Below, piece by piece: positions 46,029 to 54,434 of a stretch of 64,000 nt of DNA. How positions within the stretch are numbered: position 1 is the first letter of the stretch; each line of letters starts with the position of its first letter. Origin of the DNA: Thetidibacter halocola (GTDB lineage: Bacteria > Pseudomonadota > Alphaproteobacteria > Rhodobacterales > Rhodobacteraceae). Position numbers and translations under genes: made by a program. The stretch is from NCBI RefSeq assembly GCF_018224955.1, contig NZ_JAGTUU010000005.1:62001-126000 (forward strand). Direction: 5' to 3'. The notes below the pieces were generated by a model. The model was not told the origin of the DNA, did no database searches, and saw only the letters and a program-made list of their open reading frames with translations.

Positions 46029-46705
46029 CGCTTATTCGGATTGGTGGCCTCGCCGTCCTGACATGCGCCGCAACCTACCTTGTCGGTGTCGCCCTGCTGG
46101 TGACAGTGCTGGCGCCGCTGAGCTATGGCACCGCCGACATCGACCCCGTGGCCGTGGTGGCCTTCATCGACGCGCGACCCGGTCTTCTGATCGCGTGGAA
46201 CGGCGCGATCTACGTCCTGAACGGGCTGGCGCTGGTGATCCTCGTGGTCGCTCTGTCGGAGGCGCAGGCCGATGCAACGCCCGGCTGGGCCGCCGTGACG
46301 CGGGGATTCGGCCTTGTCTGGGCTACGCTGGTGCTCGGCGCGGGCATGCTCGCCAACGTCGCGGTGGAACGGGCGGCGCATCTCTATCCGGCCGATCCCG
46401 CCTCTGCAGCAGACATCTGGGCGACGCTGCATGCCGTCGAGCTGGGCCTCGGCGGCGGCAACGAGATCGCGGGTGGGGTCTGGATCGGCAGCGTCAGCCT
46501 GGCCGCCTTGATCGGCAGAACACTCGCGCGGCCGGTGGTGGTGCTGGGTCTTCTGACCGGCGCGGCAGGACTGACCACTGTCGTGCAGCCACTCGGCGAC
46601 GCAGCCGGGGCCGTGTTCGGTCTTGGGGCCATCGCCTGGTTCGTGGCGGTCGGAGCCACGCTTATCGCGTCCGGCGGGCGCGCCCGTGACGGAGATGTCG
46701 CGTGA
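46025..46705 (+). CDS. Polytopic membrane protein (DUF4386-like)
   Basis: 226 residues with about six to seven hydrophobic helices. Start ATG overlaps the previous stop (ATGA). The order of helices, a charged loop (DARPGLLIAWNGAIYVLNGL) and the C-terminal AGLTTVVQPLGDAAGAVFGL helices resemble DUF4386-type proteins. Function unknown. Overlaps the hydrolase gene by one base (TGATG). Confidence 0.65.
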   Translation: MTLIRIGGLAVLTCAATYLVGVALLVTVLAPLSYGTADIDPVAVVAFIDARPGLLIAWNGAIYVLNGLALVILVVALSEAQADATPGWAAVTRGFGLVWATLVLGAGMLANVAVERAAHLYPADPASAADIWATLHAVELGLGGGNEIAGGVWIGSVSLAALIGRTLARPVVVLGLLTGAAGLTTVVQPLGDAAGAVFGLGAIAWFVAVGATLIASGGRARDGDVA

Positions 46706-47727
46706 TGGGAGTTGCGCTCAGGTGGCTCTCGATCGCCGCACTGACAATGCTGACGATCGGTCTTGGCGTGTTTGTCCCGCTATGGATCGGGACGCGTGGC
46801 GACCACCCGATCCCGGCACTCGTCACCGGCGATCCGGCGCTGCCGGCTGCGCAGATTGCGGGCCATCGGCTGCATTTAAGGATCCACGACGGCCCGGCGG
46901 GCGCCCCGACCGTGATCGTTCTGCATGGCGGCCCGGGTGGCGATTTCCGCTCGTTGCAGGGCTTGGCGGATCTGTCGGACGCTTATCACGTCGTATTCTA
47001 CGACCAGCGCGGCGCGGGCTTGTCTGAACGCGTTCCGGCGGATTTTCTGACGCTCGACGGGTATCTTCAGGAACTGGCCGCTGTCATCGACCACATCGCT
47101 CCGAACGAGCGCATCACCTTGATCGGGCATTCTTGGGGGGCGATGCTGGCGGTGGCCTATCTGGGCGTCGATCCGGCCCATGTCGATCGGGCCGTCCTGA
47201 TCGAACCCGGGTATCTCGATGCGGTCGGACGCGACCTCTGGCAAGATGAGGCTCAGCAATTCATGTCTGGACTGTCCTACGTGTCCACGACCGTGCTGAC
47301 CGGTTTTCGCGCAGCCCAGGTCGATGGTCCGGATCCATACGCCCCCGACGATTTTCTGATCGGGCGCATGGTGCGGGCCTTCGCCAGCCACCCGGACAAC
47401 CCCTATCATTGCGGCGATGGCTACGATGCGCCGGCATGGCGCTTCGGCGCTCAAGCGAACGCAAGCTGGGACGCGGTCGACGCTGCGGATGTCGACCGGA
47501 TCGCGCGTGGCGCCGAAACCTACGGCGGGCCCGTGCTGCTGATGGCCGGCGCCTGCAATGACTGGATTGGCGCAGAGCTACAGGCCCAGCACCGCGAGCG
47601 ATTCTCGGAAGCCGATCTGGTCGTTGTGCGAGAAGCGGGCCACGACCTGCTGTGGGACAACCCACACGCCGCGCTGTCAGCCATTCGTGACTTTCTGAGA
47701 CAACCGGGCGCGGGCTTGCACCACTGA
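46705..47727 (+). CDS. Alpha/beta-hydrolase, proline-iminopeptidase-like, with N-terminal membrane anchor
   Basis: 340 residues. N-terminal TM helix (LSIAALTMLTIGLGVFVPLW), then oxyanion segment VIVLHGGPGGDFRSLQGLAD, nucleophile elbow IGHSWGAMLAVAYLG (Ser), and the catalytic His in REAGHDLLWDNP. The GGPGG pattern is that of prolyl iminopeptidase and related peptidases/esterases. Anchored on the membrane, so it acts on an extracytoplasmic substrate. Last gene of the operon with the NAD-binding and membrane proteins. Confidence 0.85.
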   Translation: MGVALRWLSIAALTMLTIGLGVFVPLWIGTRGDHPIPALVTGDPALPAAQIAGHRLHLRIHDGPAGAPTVIVLHGGPGGDFRSLQGLADLSDAYHVVFYDQRGAGLSERVPADFLTLDGYLQELAAVIDHIAPNERITLIGHSWGAMLAVAYLGVDPAHVDRAVLIEPGYLDAVGRDLWQDEAQQFMSGLSYVSTTVLTGFRAAQVDGPDPYAPDDFLIGRMVRAFASHPDNPYHCGDGYDAPAWRFGAQANASWDAVDAADVDRIARGAETYGGPVLLMAGACNDWIGAELQAQHRERFSEADLVVVREAGHDLLWDNPHAALSAIRDFLRQPGAGLHH

Positions 47728-47801
47728 TGGGTCGACGCAGGGCGGCAAACCGCACGGATCGCCAAGGCGAGCATGCAGATCCGCAACCCCGAGCCTTCGG
47801 A

Positions 47802-48272
47802 TTATCGGGACAAGAGTGGTAGCGTGACCCGGCGCGCGATCCCGATACGATGCAGGAAACCCTCGTCATGGCTGACCATCAGCAGGGCCCCGTCATAGGC
47901 GCGAAGCGCGTATTCGCGCGCCTCGATGGCATCGAGGTCGAGGTGGTTGAGCGCCGCCTTGGCGATGCCGCCTGTGTTGTAGTGAAACGAGACCAGCGCA
48001 TCGAATTCATGCGGCTCGAGCGGCACCTTCACGGCGCTCAGGACGGCGGCCTCGTAACGCGCGAGGTCGGCGCGAAAGACCCCAAACGCCTCGCGGATCC
48101 CGGCATCGAGATTGGCGGGCATGCCACGCGGCATCGCGGCCGGATCGGGCTCCCCGGCAGCGGCGGTGTGGCCGATGCCGAAGGTCCAGACCTGTTTCAC
48201 ATCCGTGTAGGGTCCAGGCACGATGCCTTCGTGCCGGACGAGGGCCAGAATGCCCCGGTCAGTCATCTCCAT
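47802..48272 (-). CDS. Chimeric gene: phage GH24 lysozyme N-terminus fused to an ABC-F ATPase C-terminus
   Basis: 156 residues. Residues 1 to about 107 are a GH24 endolysin: MEMTDRGILALVRHEGIVPG, then YTDVKQVWTFGIGHT with the E-D-T catalytic pattern, and ALVSFHYNTGGIAKAAL. The usual continuation (TRHLNAG...) is lost and from NHLDLDAIEAREYALRAYDG, then ALLMVSHDEGFLHRIGIARR it reads exactly like the end of the second ATPase domain of ABC-F proteins (Walker B neighbourhood and H-loop SHDE). In frame, with its own stop. Muramidase activity is doubtful. Overlap with the preceding small gene is typical of lysis cassettes. Confidence 0.75.
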   Translation of the reverse strand: MEMTDRGILALVRHEGIVPGPYTDVKQVWTFGIGHTAAAGEPDPAAMPRGMPANLDAGIREAFGVFRADLARYEAAVLSAVKVPLEPHEFDALVSFHYNTGGIAKAALNHLDLDAIEAREYALRAYDGALLMVSHDEGFLHRIGIARRVTLPLLSR

Positions 48273-48277
48273 GGAAA

Positions 48278-48409
48278 TCACCCCAGAAGCGAGAGCATCA
48301 GGATCAGCGCGGCGACGGCGATGCCGACGCCCAGCCGGTGGCGGAAGGCCTGGCCAGGATCGGTCGGATCGCAGCGCAGCGAGCGTGCAAGGCGGAGAAG
48401 GTCATGCAT
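48278..48409 (-). CDS. 43-residue phage membrane protein of the lysis cassette
   Basis: MHDLLRLARSLRCDPTDPGQ followed by one hydrophobic helix (GVGIAVAALILMLSLLG). Lies between a holin-like gene and the lysozyme gene, as in prophages of Rhodobacteraceae. Short, but framed by its neighbours with overlaps on both sides. Confidence 0.55.
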   Translation of the reverse strand: MHDLLRLARSLRCDPTDPGQAFRHRLGVGIAVAALILMLSLLG

Positions 48410-48752
48410 CGCCATCGCCTTTCCCGGAATGGCGCAGGCGGGCGAGCAGCACTTCGATGAAGGCGGGGCCGAAAACGCCGACGAGATAGGCGGCCGATCC
48501 GGCCGCGCCCCCGGCCGGGATCGCCTCGGGCGGCAGACCGAGCCAACGGGTGATGATCGCCATCGACAGGCTGCCCATCCCGGCCGCGATCAGACCGCCA
48601 AGCAAGATGTGGCGCAGCGCGTCGCGCAGGCGCATCTTCGTGGTCAGCGCGTTGGTCGCGCCCCCGAGCGCACCCCAGGCGGCGAGAATCACGGCGGTAG
48701 AGGCGATCAGTTCCTTCAGCGCCGCCGCCAGAAATCCGGTTTCGTCGTTCAT
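48402..48752 (-). CDS. Phage holin-family protein
   Basis: 116 residues with three hydrophobic helices (ALKELIASTAVILAAWGALG; HILLGGLIAAGMGSLSMAII; GSAAYLVGVFGPAFIEVLLA) and a charged C-terminus RLRHSGKGDGDA, the class of small membrane proteins used as holins. Placed between the tail gene DUF2460 and the lysozyme gene; start overlaps the preceding stop by 4 bp. Confidence 0.7.
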   Translation of the reverse strand: MNDETGFLAAALKELIASTAVILAAWGALGGATNALTTKMRLRDALRHILLGGLIAAGMGSLSMAIITRWLGLPPEAIPAGGAAGSAAYLVGVFGPAFIEVLLARLRHSGKGDGDA

Positions 48753-49375
48753 CGTCGGATCTCCAGAAGCGGGATGGAGGTGATCGAGCCCAGCCGCTCG
48801 AGGTCGAGCGTCACGTCGAGCACGTCCGTGTCGAAGCGGACCGAGACATCGAACTCGAAGCCCGCGGTTATCGTGACGCCGAGGCCCGGCGCGGTGGCGA
48901 AAATGATGACGCCGGTCGTGGTATCGATGGACCAGCCAGAGGCCTGCTCGACACCACCGAGCGCCATGCGCACGGTGCCCGCGATCGGCTTGGTGATGGC
49001 CCGAACCCATGTCTGGCTGCCCGAGGCGTAGCGCTTCACCAACTGAAACGCCGTCGTCGCGCCATCGCCGGTGCCGATCACCTGATCGGTCGGTGCGGGT
49101 GTCACCGAGGGCAGGCAGGATTTGTGATCGCCCCAGTCCTTGAAGCGGAAGCCATGGAGGCGACCGTTCCTCGCTTCGAAAAAGGCGACCACCGCCGCCA
49201 GATCGTCGGCGCGGCGGATGCCGTACGCGACGTCATAGCGGCGGCGCGAGTTGGCCCAGCTGGCGTTCCTCTCCTCGTCGCCAGAGGCAAGCTCGACGAT
49301 CTGGGTGCGCCGCTCCGGCCCGCCGCGCGCGCCTCGGCTGATGTTGTCCGGGAACCGGACCTCATGGGACGCCAT
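48749..49375 (-). CDS. Phage/GTA tail protein, DUF2460 (TIGR02217)
   Basis: 208 residues. Starts EVRFPDNISRGARGGPERRT and contains RRYDVAYGIRRADDLAAVVA then FFEARNGRLHGFRFKDWGDH, the DUF2460 signature found in GTA gp12 and lambda-like tail tips. ATG 49375 overlaps the tape-measure stop by one base (TGATG). The downstream GTA-like host-specificity genes are absent; the holin cassette follows instead. Confidence 0.85.
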   Translation of the reverse strand: MASHEVRFPDNISRGARGGPERRTQIVELASGDEERNASWANSRRRYDVAYGIRRADDLAAVVAFFEARNGRLHGFRFKDWGDHKSCLPSVTPAPTDQVIGTGDGATTAFQLVKRYASGSQTWVRAITKPIAGTVRMALGGVEQASGWSIDTTTGVIIFATAPGLGVTITAGFEFDVSVRFDTDVLDVTLDLERLGSITSIPLLEIRR

Positions 49376-49890
49376 CACATGCCCCTCCGCCCGAGCGACA
49401 CCGCCCGTGCGATATCCGCCGCGACCTGCGTGCGGGATTGCCGGAAACTCTCGGCGTCGCGGGCCATGATGGTGACGTTGATCCCGCCACCAGCACCGTA
49501 GCTCTGCGCCTCGCGGCGCGAGAGCACCCGCTCGCCCCTTTGCAGGATCGCGGGCACCTCGTCGTGGCGAAGGCCGACCGCGCCGCCCGAATGCATCCGG
49601 GGTGCAGCGGCGAAGGCCATGGCCGGCACCATGCGCGAGGGGCCGGACGATCCGACCATGCCGCCTGCGTGCAGGATGTTGGCGAAGATCCCGCCAGCAC
49701 CGCCGAGCGCGCCCGAGAGCGCGTTGGCGATGGGGCCGAGGATGAACCGCCGCGCCGCCAGCTTCGCCAGATCGGCAATGAGCGAGGTCACCAGATCGCG
49801 GAAGTTCAGCTTGCCGGTCTTCACGAACTCCCCGACCGCGTCCTCGGCCGACTGGAACGCGCTGACGAGGCGCTGGCCGATATCCGAAGC
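49375..49890 (-). pseudogene. C-terminal fragment of a phage tail tape-measure protein
   Basis: About 170 codons of the end of a tape-measure protein: QRLVSAFQSAEDAVGEFVKT, then GKLNFRDLVTSLIADLAKLA, followed by glycine-rich GGAGGIFANILHAGGMVGSSG and ESFRQSRTQVAADIARAVSL. Its upstream part is replaced at about 49880-49890 by the end of a recombinase gene on the other strand. The original gene would be 200 to 1000 residues long. Tail assembly from this locus is impossible. Confidence 0.75.
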
Positions 49891-50089
49891 CGAGGCCATC
49901 GCGGCGCTGCACGATTTCAACACGCTCTGGGCCCAGCTATTTCCGCTCGAGCAGGCGCGGATCATCCAGCTTCTGGTCCGGCGCGTCACCGTCACCGCCG
50001 CAGGGCTCGAGGTTGATATCCGCCGCGAAGGCGTCGCGGGCGTCATCCGCGAGATGATCGCGCCGCGCGACATGGAGGCCGCCGAATGA
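49880..50089 (+). pseudogene. C-terminal fragment of a serine recombinase (cassette copy 1)
   Basis: About 69 codons: EAEAIAALHDFNTLWAQLFP, then LEQARIIQLLVRRVTVTAAG, ending REMIAPRDMEAAE. It aligns along its length with the end of the copy-2 recombinase (LQQLDPLWDELFPAEQARIV...). Everything before is gone. Its stop overlaps the start of the small HTH gene (ATGA), as in copy 2. Confidence 0.75.
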
Positions 50090-50469
50090 CCCGAAGCAAT
50101 GACACGATCCGCGTACTGATCCCTCTGAAGCTGCGCAAGAAGAACGGGCGGCCCAAGATCATGCCGCCCGCCGATTACAGCCCGACCGAGGATCAGACGC
50201 AGGACCCGCACATCCTGCGCGCCATCGGCCGGGCATGGGGCTGGCGGCGGCGCATGGAGTCTGGCGAGTTCGCCACGATCCAGGAACTGGCCGAGGCCGT
50301 CAGTCTGGCCGAACGCCATGTCAGCCGCCAACTGCGCCTCGCCTATCTGGCGCCCGAGGTGCTTAAACGCCTGACTTGCGGCCGCGAGACGTCGGCGATC
50401 AGCCTCTACGACCTGTGCTTTCTGGCGGGGGAGACTTGGCAGGAGCAGGCTGAGCGGGCGTTTCGGTGA
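50086..50469 (+). CDS. Small HTH-like recombinase partner protein (copy 1)
   Basis: 127 residues. The core RAIGRAWGWRRRMESGEFATIQELAEAVSL (read here in two parts) and VSRQLRLAYLAPEVLKRL looks like a helix-turn-helix unit, with the segment SGEFATIQELAEAVSLAERH as the HTH candidate. The same arrangement of residues occurs in the separate copy-2 protein and at the C-terminus of the third recombinase. Starts inside the recombinase stop codon. Likely a DNA-binding accessory factor for recombination or its control. Confidence 0.65.
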   Translation: MTRSNDTIRVLIPLKLRKKNGRPKIMPPADYSPTEDQTQDPHILRAIGRAWGWRRRMESGEFATIQELAEAVSLAERHVSRQLRLAYLAPEVLKRLTCGRETSAISLYDLCFLAGETWQEQAERAFR

Positions 50470-50511
50470 CCCGAATAGTGGGCAGCCGAGCCCCCATTCC
50501 TAGACCCATCA

Positions 50512-50790
50512 CTAGGAACGCCTCTGCGGTGCCACACGATAACTGTAGGGCGCGATCTCCTCGACCGTCACCGTATCCCCGGCACGCACTCCATGCCGAT
50601 CAAAGAACTCCCGGATCCACCCGCGCTTCCGGAAGAACTTCTTGGCGCCATCGAGGTCGGTCATGACCACCGTGTTGCCGCCCCAGTCGACGGCAATTTC
50701 ACGTTGGGCGGCCGAGGCCCGGTTCGACCCACCGATCGCATCAGCCGGGAACTTCTCGAAAAAGCTCCGGAGATAGATGTGGTAGCCAGC
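50512..50790 (-). pseudogene. Fragment of an unidentified, possibly B3-like DNA-binding domain
   Basis: About 92 codons: AGYHIYLRSFFEKFPADAIG, GSNRASAAQREIAVDWGGNT, DLDGAKKFFRKRGWIREFFD, RHGVRAGDTVTVEEIAPYSY, ending RVAPQRRS. The beta-rich pattern and the final GDTVTVEEI...YRV look like plant-B3/EcoRII-effector type domains, some of which occur in restriction proteins. It is open but has no start; the left end abuts the truncated recombinase at about 50784-50790. Probably the tail of a gene cut by insertion of the recombinase. Confidence 0.4.
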
Positions 50791-51968
50791 GCTCAGAGGG
50801 CTGGGTGCTGGTCCGCGACCAGTATGACGATGGCGGCATCTCGGGCGGCACGCTAGAGCGCCCCGGCCTGCAGCGCCTTCTGGAGGACATCGAGGACGGG
50901 CTGGTCGACGTGGTGGTGGTCTACAAGATCGACCGCCTCAGCCGCTCGCTCGCCGACTTCGCCAAGCTGGTGGAGGTGTTCGACCGCAACGGCGTGACCT
51001 TCGTCTCGGTGACGCAGTCATTCAACACCACCACCTCCATGGGCCGGCTGACACTGAACATTCTGCTGTCCTTCGCGCAGTTCGAGCGCGAGGTCACCGC
51101 CGAGCGGATCCGCGACAAGGTCGCCGCCAGCCGCAGGAAGGGCATGTGGATGGGCGGGGTCCCGCCCTACGGCTACCGGGTCGAGAGCCGGAAGCTGGTC
51201 ATCGACGAAGAAACCGCTGCGCATGTGCGCTGGATCTTCGCCCGCTTCCTCGAGATCGGGTCGGGGACGGAACTGGCGCGCGAGGTCGCAAAGCGCGGCA
51301 TCCGCACGCCGCGAGGCAACCGGATCGACAAGAAGTACCTCTACCGGATGCTGAACAACCGCGCCTATATCGGCGAGGCGGTCCACAAGGGCGAGAGCTA
51401 TCCCGGCGAGCACGAGGCGATCATCGACCGCGAAACGTGGGGCCGGATCCACGCCATCCTGCAGGAGAGCCCGCGCAAGCGCGCTGCCCGCACCCGCTCC
51501 GAGACTCCCGCGCTCCTGAAGGGACTGCTCTTCGGGCCCGATGGTGCCGCGTTCTCACCGACCCATACGCGCAAGGGCAAAAGGCTCTACCGCTACTATG
51601 TCAGCCAGACCGTGCTGAAGCATGGCGCCGGGTCCTGTCCGGTCGGCCGCGTGCCAGCAGGCGAGATCGAGGCCGCAGTCATCGACCAACTCCGCGCCGT
51701 GTTCCGTCAGCCCGAGATCGTGGCGGGTACGTGGAAAGCGGTGCGCGCTCACGCCGACGACATCACCGAAGCCGATGCCCGCACCGCTCTGCAGCAGCTC
51801 GATCCGCTGTGGGACGAACTGTTCCCCGCCGAGCAGGCCCGCATCGTAGCGCTGCTTGTAGAGAGCGTTTACATCGGCAGCGACGGCCTGAACGTCCGCC
51901 TGCGCGTCGACGGGCTCAGCGGTCTGGCCCGCGAGGTGCTGGTCGGCGACATCGGAGAAGCTGCATGA
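50784..51968 (+). pseudogene. Large serine recombinase lacking its catalytic N-terminus (copy 2)
   Basis: 394 codons in frame. From SQRSEGWVLVRDQYDDGGISGG onward it is a good resolvase/recombinase: VVVVYKIDRLSRSLADFAKL, FEREVTAERIRDKVAASRRK, recombinase domain YGYRVESRKLVIDEETAAH, the zinc-ribbon region LLFGPDGAAFSPTHTRKGKR, and C-terminal coiled part. Compared with copy 3 it lacks about 60 residues, including the YTRKSS catalytic serine, and no start codon is plausible before GTG 50805. Thus it should be unable to cut DNA, although it could still be made. Confidence 0.8.
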
Positions 51969-52393
51969 CACGCCGGGCTCCGATCCCCGAGACGGTCACG
52001 CTCCAAGTCCCTTTCCGCCTCGTGAAGCGAGGCGGGCGGAAGGAGATGCAGCTGCCGCAAGGCTCTACCCAGCCGCGGCGGACGGACAACACGCTGGTCA
52101 AGGCGCTGGCCCGTGCGTTCCGATGGAAGCGCATGCTGGAGTCGGGCGAGTTCGCCACCATCGCCGAACTGGCCGAGCGCGAGGGGATCGCACCGTCGTA
52201 CATGACCCGCGTTTTGCGTCTGACCTTGCTCGCGCCCGACATCGTCGAGGCGATCCTGGACGGGCGACAGCCGGAGGCGATGACGCTGCAAGCGGTGATG
52301 ACGGCCTTCTCAGTTGTGTGGCGTGAGCAGTCTGGCGAATCCGAACATCGCAGCGCTCCGCTCTTGTTTTCTAATCGGCAGCCGCGCCGCTGA
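51965..52393 (+). CDS. Small HTH-like recombinase partner protein (copy 2)
   Basis: 142 residues. Its start overlaps the copy-2 recombinase stop (ATGA). N-terminal part VTLQVPFRLVKRGGRKEMQL; then ALARAFRWKRMLESGEFATI and AELAEREGIAPSYMTRVLRL as HTH candidate; then LLAPDIVEAILDGRQPEAMT. These segments align with the fused tail of the third recombinase (SRAHSWVADLRNGKLLSEIA, ATTGHSESYIRTRAQLAFLS, AILDGRQPPDLTLERI). Probably binds recombination-site DNA. Confidence 0.7.
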   Translation: MTRRAPIPETVTLQVPFRLVKRGGRKEMQLPQGSTQPRRTDNTLVKALARAFRWKRMLESGEFATIAELAEREGIAPSYMTRVLRLTLLAPDIVEAILDGRQPEAMTLQAVMTAFSVVWREQSGESEHRSAPLLFSNRQPRR

Positions 52394-52460
52394 CCATCAG
52401 CACCTAACGGAAGCACTTCCGCACGTAGGGCTGGTACTGGAAGCGCCGAGGATATGCTTG

Positions 52461-53183
52461 CTACAGGAGTGACCCGGTCTGTGGCGCAGCTTTGCGACGC
52501 TTCTTGTCGAAAGCGGGGAGACGTCGCATTTCCTCTGAATGCAGCCACTCAACGGCTTCATCGAAGTCTTCGGTCCAGTGGTCAGAAGGCACTTGCGAGA
52601 CAGGCTGCATGACCGCGATTAAACCAACGTCCTCGCGTCGCGGCAGTAGCCACTTCGCAACGGTATATACGAAATGGGACCAATCGCCCGAACTGGCATA
52701 GAGGTTGACCGCAAGAATGTCGAAGTTACCGAAGGCGTATGGCCGCGTTGACGCACCGTCGGAATCTTGCCCCGTACGAGTCTTCTGCACCTCGACGACC
52801 CATTGGGGTTGCCCGTTCGCGAACCTCTCCTTCGGCTGGCCGCGCTCGCGGCGCTGCATCTTGACCTGAACCGTCACTCTCGAACCGTTGTGCGAAAGGT
52901 CAGCGTCATAGGCGAGGTCGCCTACAATCGGGTTGGTAGTCCAGCCAGCGCGTTGAAGCCTTGGGACGACGATGCGGTGGAAAGCTCGATCTGCGATAAC
53001 GCCCTTGACCCCGCGCTGCGTGAGGTCGCTACTCTGTGCGATGGCGTCTAAGATCACCTCTGCGGACGCATTCCACTCTCGCTCAAGAGGGTGGTTAACG
53101 CAGGAGGTTCTGAGGTGATCGAACACCTTTTGTTTCAGTTCTGGGTTCAGCTCATCGATGAGCTTCATGATTCTCTCGATCAT
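52461..53183 (-). CDS. Type II restriction endonuclease-like protein, PD-(D/E)xK type
   Basis: 240 residues. A helical N-terminus (IERIMKLIDELNPELKQKVF) is followed by a candidate nuclease core: DLAYDADLSHNGSRVTVQVK, where Asp, then Q-x-K, fits the D...(D/E/Q)xK catalytic arrangement, and later QWVVEVQKTRTG and NFDILAVNLYASSGDWSHFV. No family name can be assigned. It stands back to back (133 bp) with a DNA methyltransferase gene, which supports a restriction role. Confidence 0.65.
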   Translation of the reverse strand: MIERIMKLIDELNPELKQKVFDHLRTSCVNHPLEREWNASAEVILDAIAQSSDLTQRGVKGVIADRAFHRIVVPRLQRAGWTTNPIVGDLAYDADLSHNGSRVTVQVKMQRRERGQPKERFANGQPQWVVEVQKTRTGQDSDGASTRPYAFGNFDILAVNLYASSGDWSHFVYTVAKWLLPRREDVGLIAVMQPVSQVPSDHWTEDFDEAVEWLHSEEMRRLPAFDKKRRKAAPQTGSLL

Positions 53184-53316
53184 ATAGACTGTGGCCCCTT
53201 TCGAGCACTGCCTGTCAGATCGGAGCGGGTTTGCCTAGCCCCGCCGGACCCATCGCCTTGACTTTTACCGCGCGCGGTTGAAACAGTGTGGGTCCCAGCG
53301 TTCTACGGATGTTCTC

Positions 53317-54315
53317 ATGACTGAAGCTTCGTCATCCCTCTTTTCAGCTCATCTGAGCGCCCCGACTACGCTGCTGCCCAGCTGGGATCCTGCCTATGAG
53401 ACTGGACTCGGTGCCGCTTACATCGGCGACAGCTTGGAGGCTATGAAGACAATCCCCGACAACAGCGTGGATCTAGTCATTACCTCACCTCCGTACGCGC
53501 TCCATTCTAAGAAACCGTACGGTAACGTTGCAGCGTCGGAATACGTCGCTTGGTTCCTTCCTTTCGCGGCGGAGATTAGGCGGATTCTTAAGGACGATGG
53601 ATCCTTCGTCCTCAATATCTCAGGAAGTTGGAACCGGGGCCATCCCACCCGCTCGATCAGTCAGTACAAACTTCTTATCGCGCTCGTAGAAGAAACGGGG
53701 TTTCACCTCGCTCAAGAGTCGTATTGGTATAACCCGGCAAAGATGCCGGTTCCCGCTGAGTGGGTCACGGTGCGCCGCATCCGCATCAAGGATGCCGTCG
53801 AACACATATGGTGGTTCGGCAAGACGGAATGGCCGAAAGCGAACAACCGTACAGTGCTAAAGCCCTACAGCAAGGACATGCTGCGTCTAAACGCCAGGGG
53901 ACTGAAGGCCACTCGACGGCCTGGCGGTCATGCCATCAATGAGGGTTTCAGCAAGGTCGAGAGCGGCGGATCTATCCCGGCTAACGTCATTCAAGAGGCT
54001 CTTGAGAATCGCTTGCCCGATGATTTTCTGGTCTTCGGGAACAATAGCGCCAACGACAAATACACAAAGCGCTGCAAGGAAGCCGGCCTCACGATCCATC
54101 CGGCAAGGTTTCCCGCCGCGCTGCCGGAATTTTTCATCAAGCTGGTAACCGTGGAAGGCGACATCGTACTCGACCCCTTCGCTGGCTCAAATACAACGGG
54201 AGCCGTCTGCGAGAGACTGAGCCGCCGTTGGCTAGCATTCGATGAGGTCAAGAAATACGTTGAGGGCGGCAAGTTTCGTTTTGAGGCTTCAGAGCTGGCG
54301 CAGCGAGGTACCTAG
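53317..54315 (+). CDS. DNA methyltransferase, likely N4-cytosine type (beta group)
   Basis: 332 residues. Catalytic motif IV TSPPYAL (TSPPY, favouring N4-cytosine), preceded by [20 protein letters not shown]; AdoMet motif [17 protein letters not shown] at the C-terminus, i.e. the beta-class circular order. Start at 53317; no strong ribosome site. Methylates the site cut by the divergent endonuclease, so host DNA is protected. Convergent with the second methyltransferase. Confidence 0.88.
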   Translation: MTEASSSLFSAHLSAPTTLLPSWDPAYETGLGAAYIGDSLEAMKTIPDNSVDLVITSPPYALHSKKPYGNVAASEYVAWFLPFAAEIRRILKDDGSFVLNISGSWNRGHPTRSISQYKLLIALVEETGFHLAQESYWYNPAKMPVPAEWVTVRRIRIKDAVEHIWWFGKTEWPKANNRTVLKPYSKDMLRLNARGLKATRRPGGHAINEGFSKVESGGSIPANVIQEALENRLPDDFLVFGNNSANDKYTKRCKEAGLTIHPARFPAALPEFFIKLVTVEGDIVLDPFAGSNTTGAVCERLSRRWLAFDEVKKYVEGGKFRFEASELAQRGT

Positions 54316-54434
54316 GTGGATACGCCCTAGCGTCATTTAATGTTTGCCGCTCGCCAAGCACCCCACGCCTGCGGTACGGGGGGCTGGCACTGCTCCCTCA
54401 GATGTCCCATGCAGAGGCGCACCCGGAGAAACGG

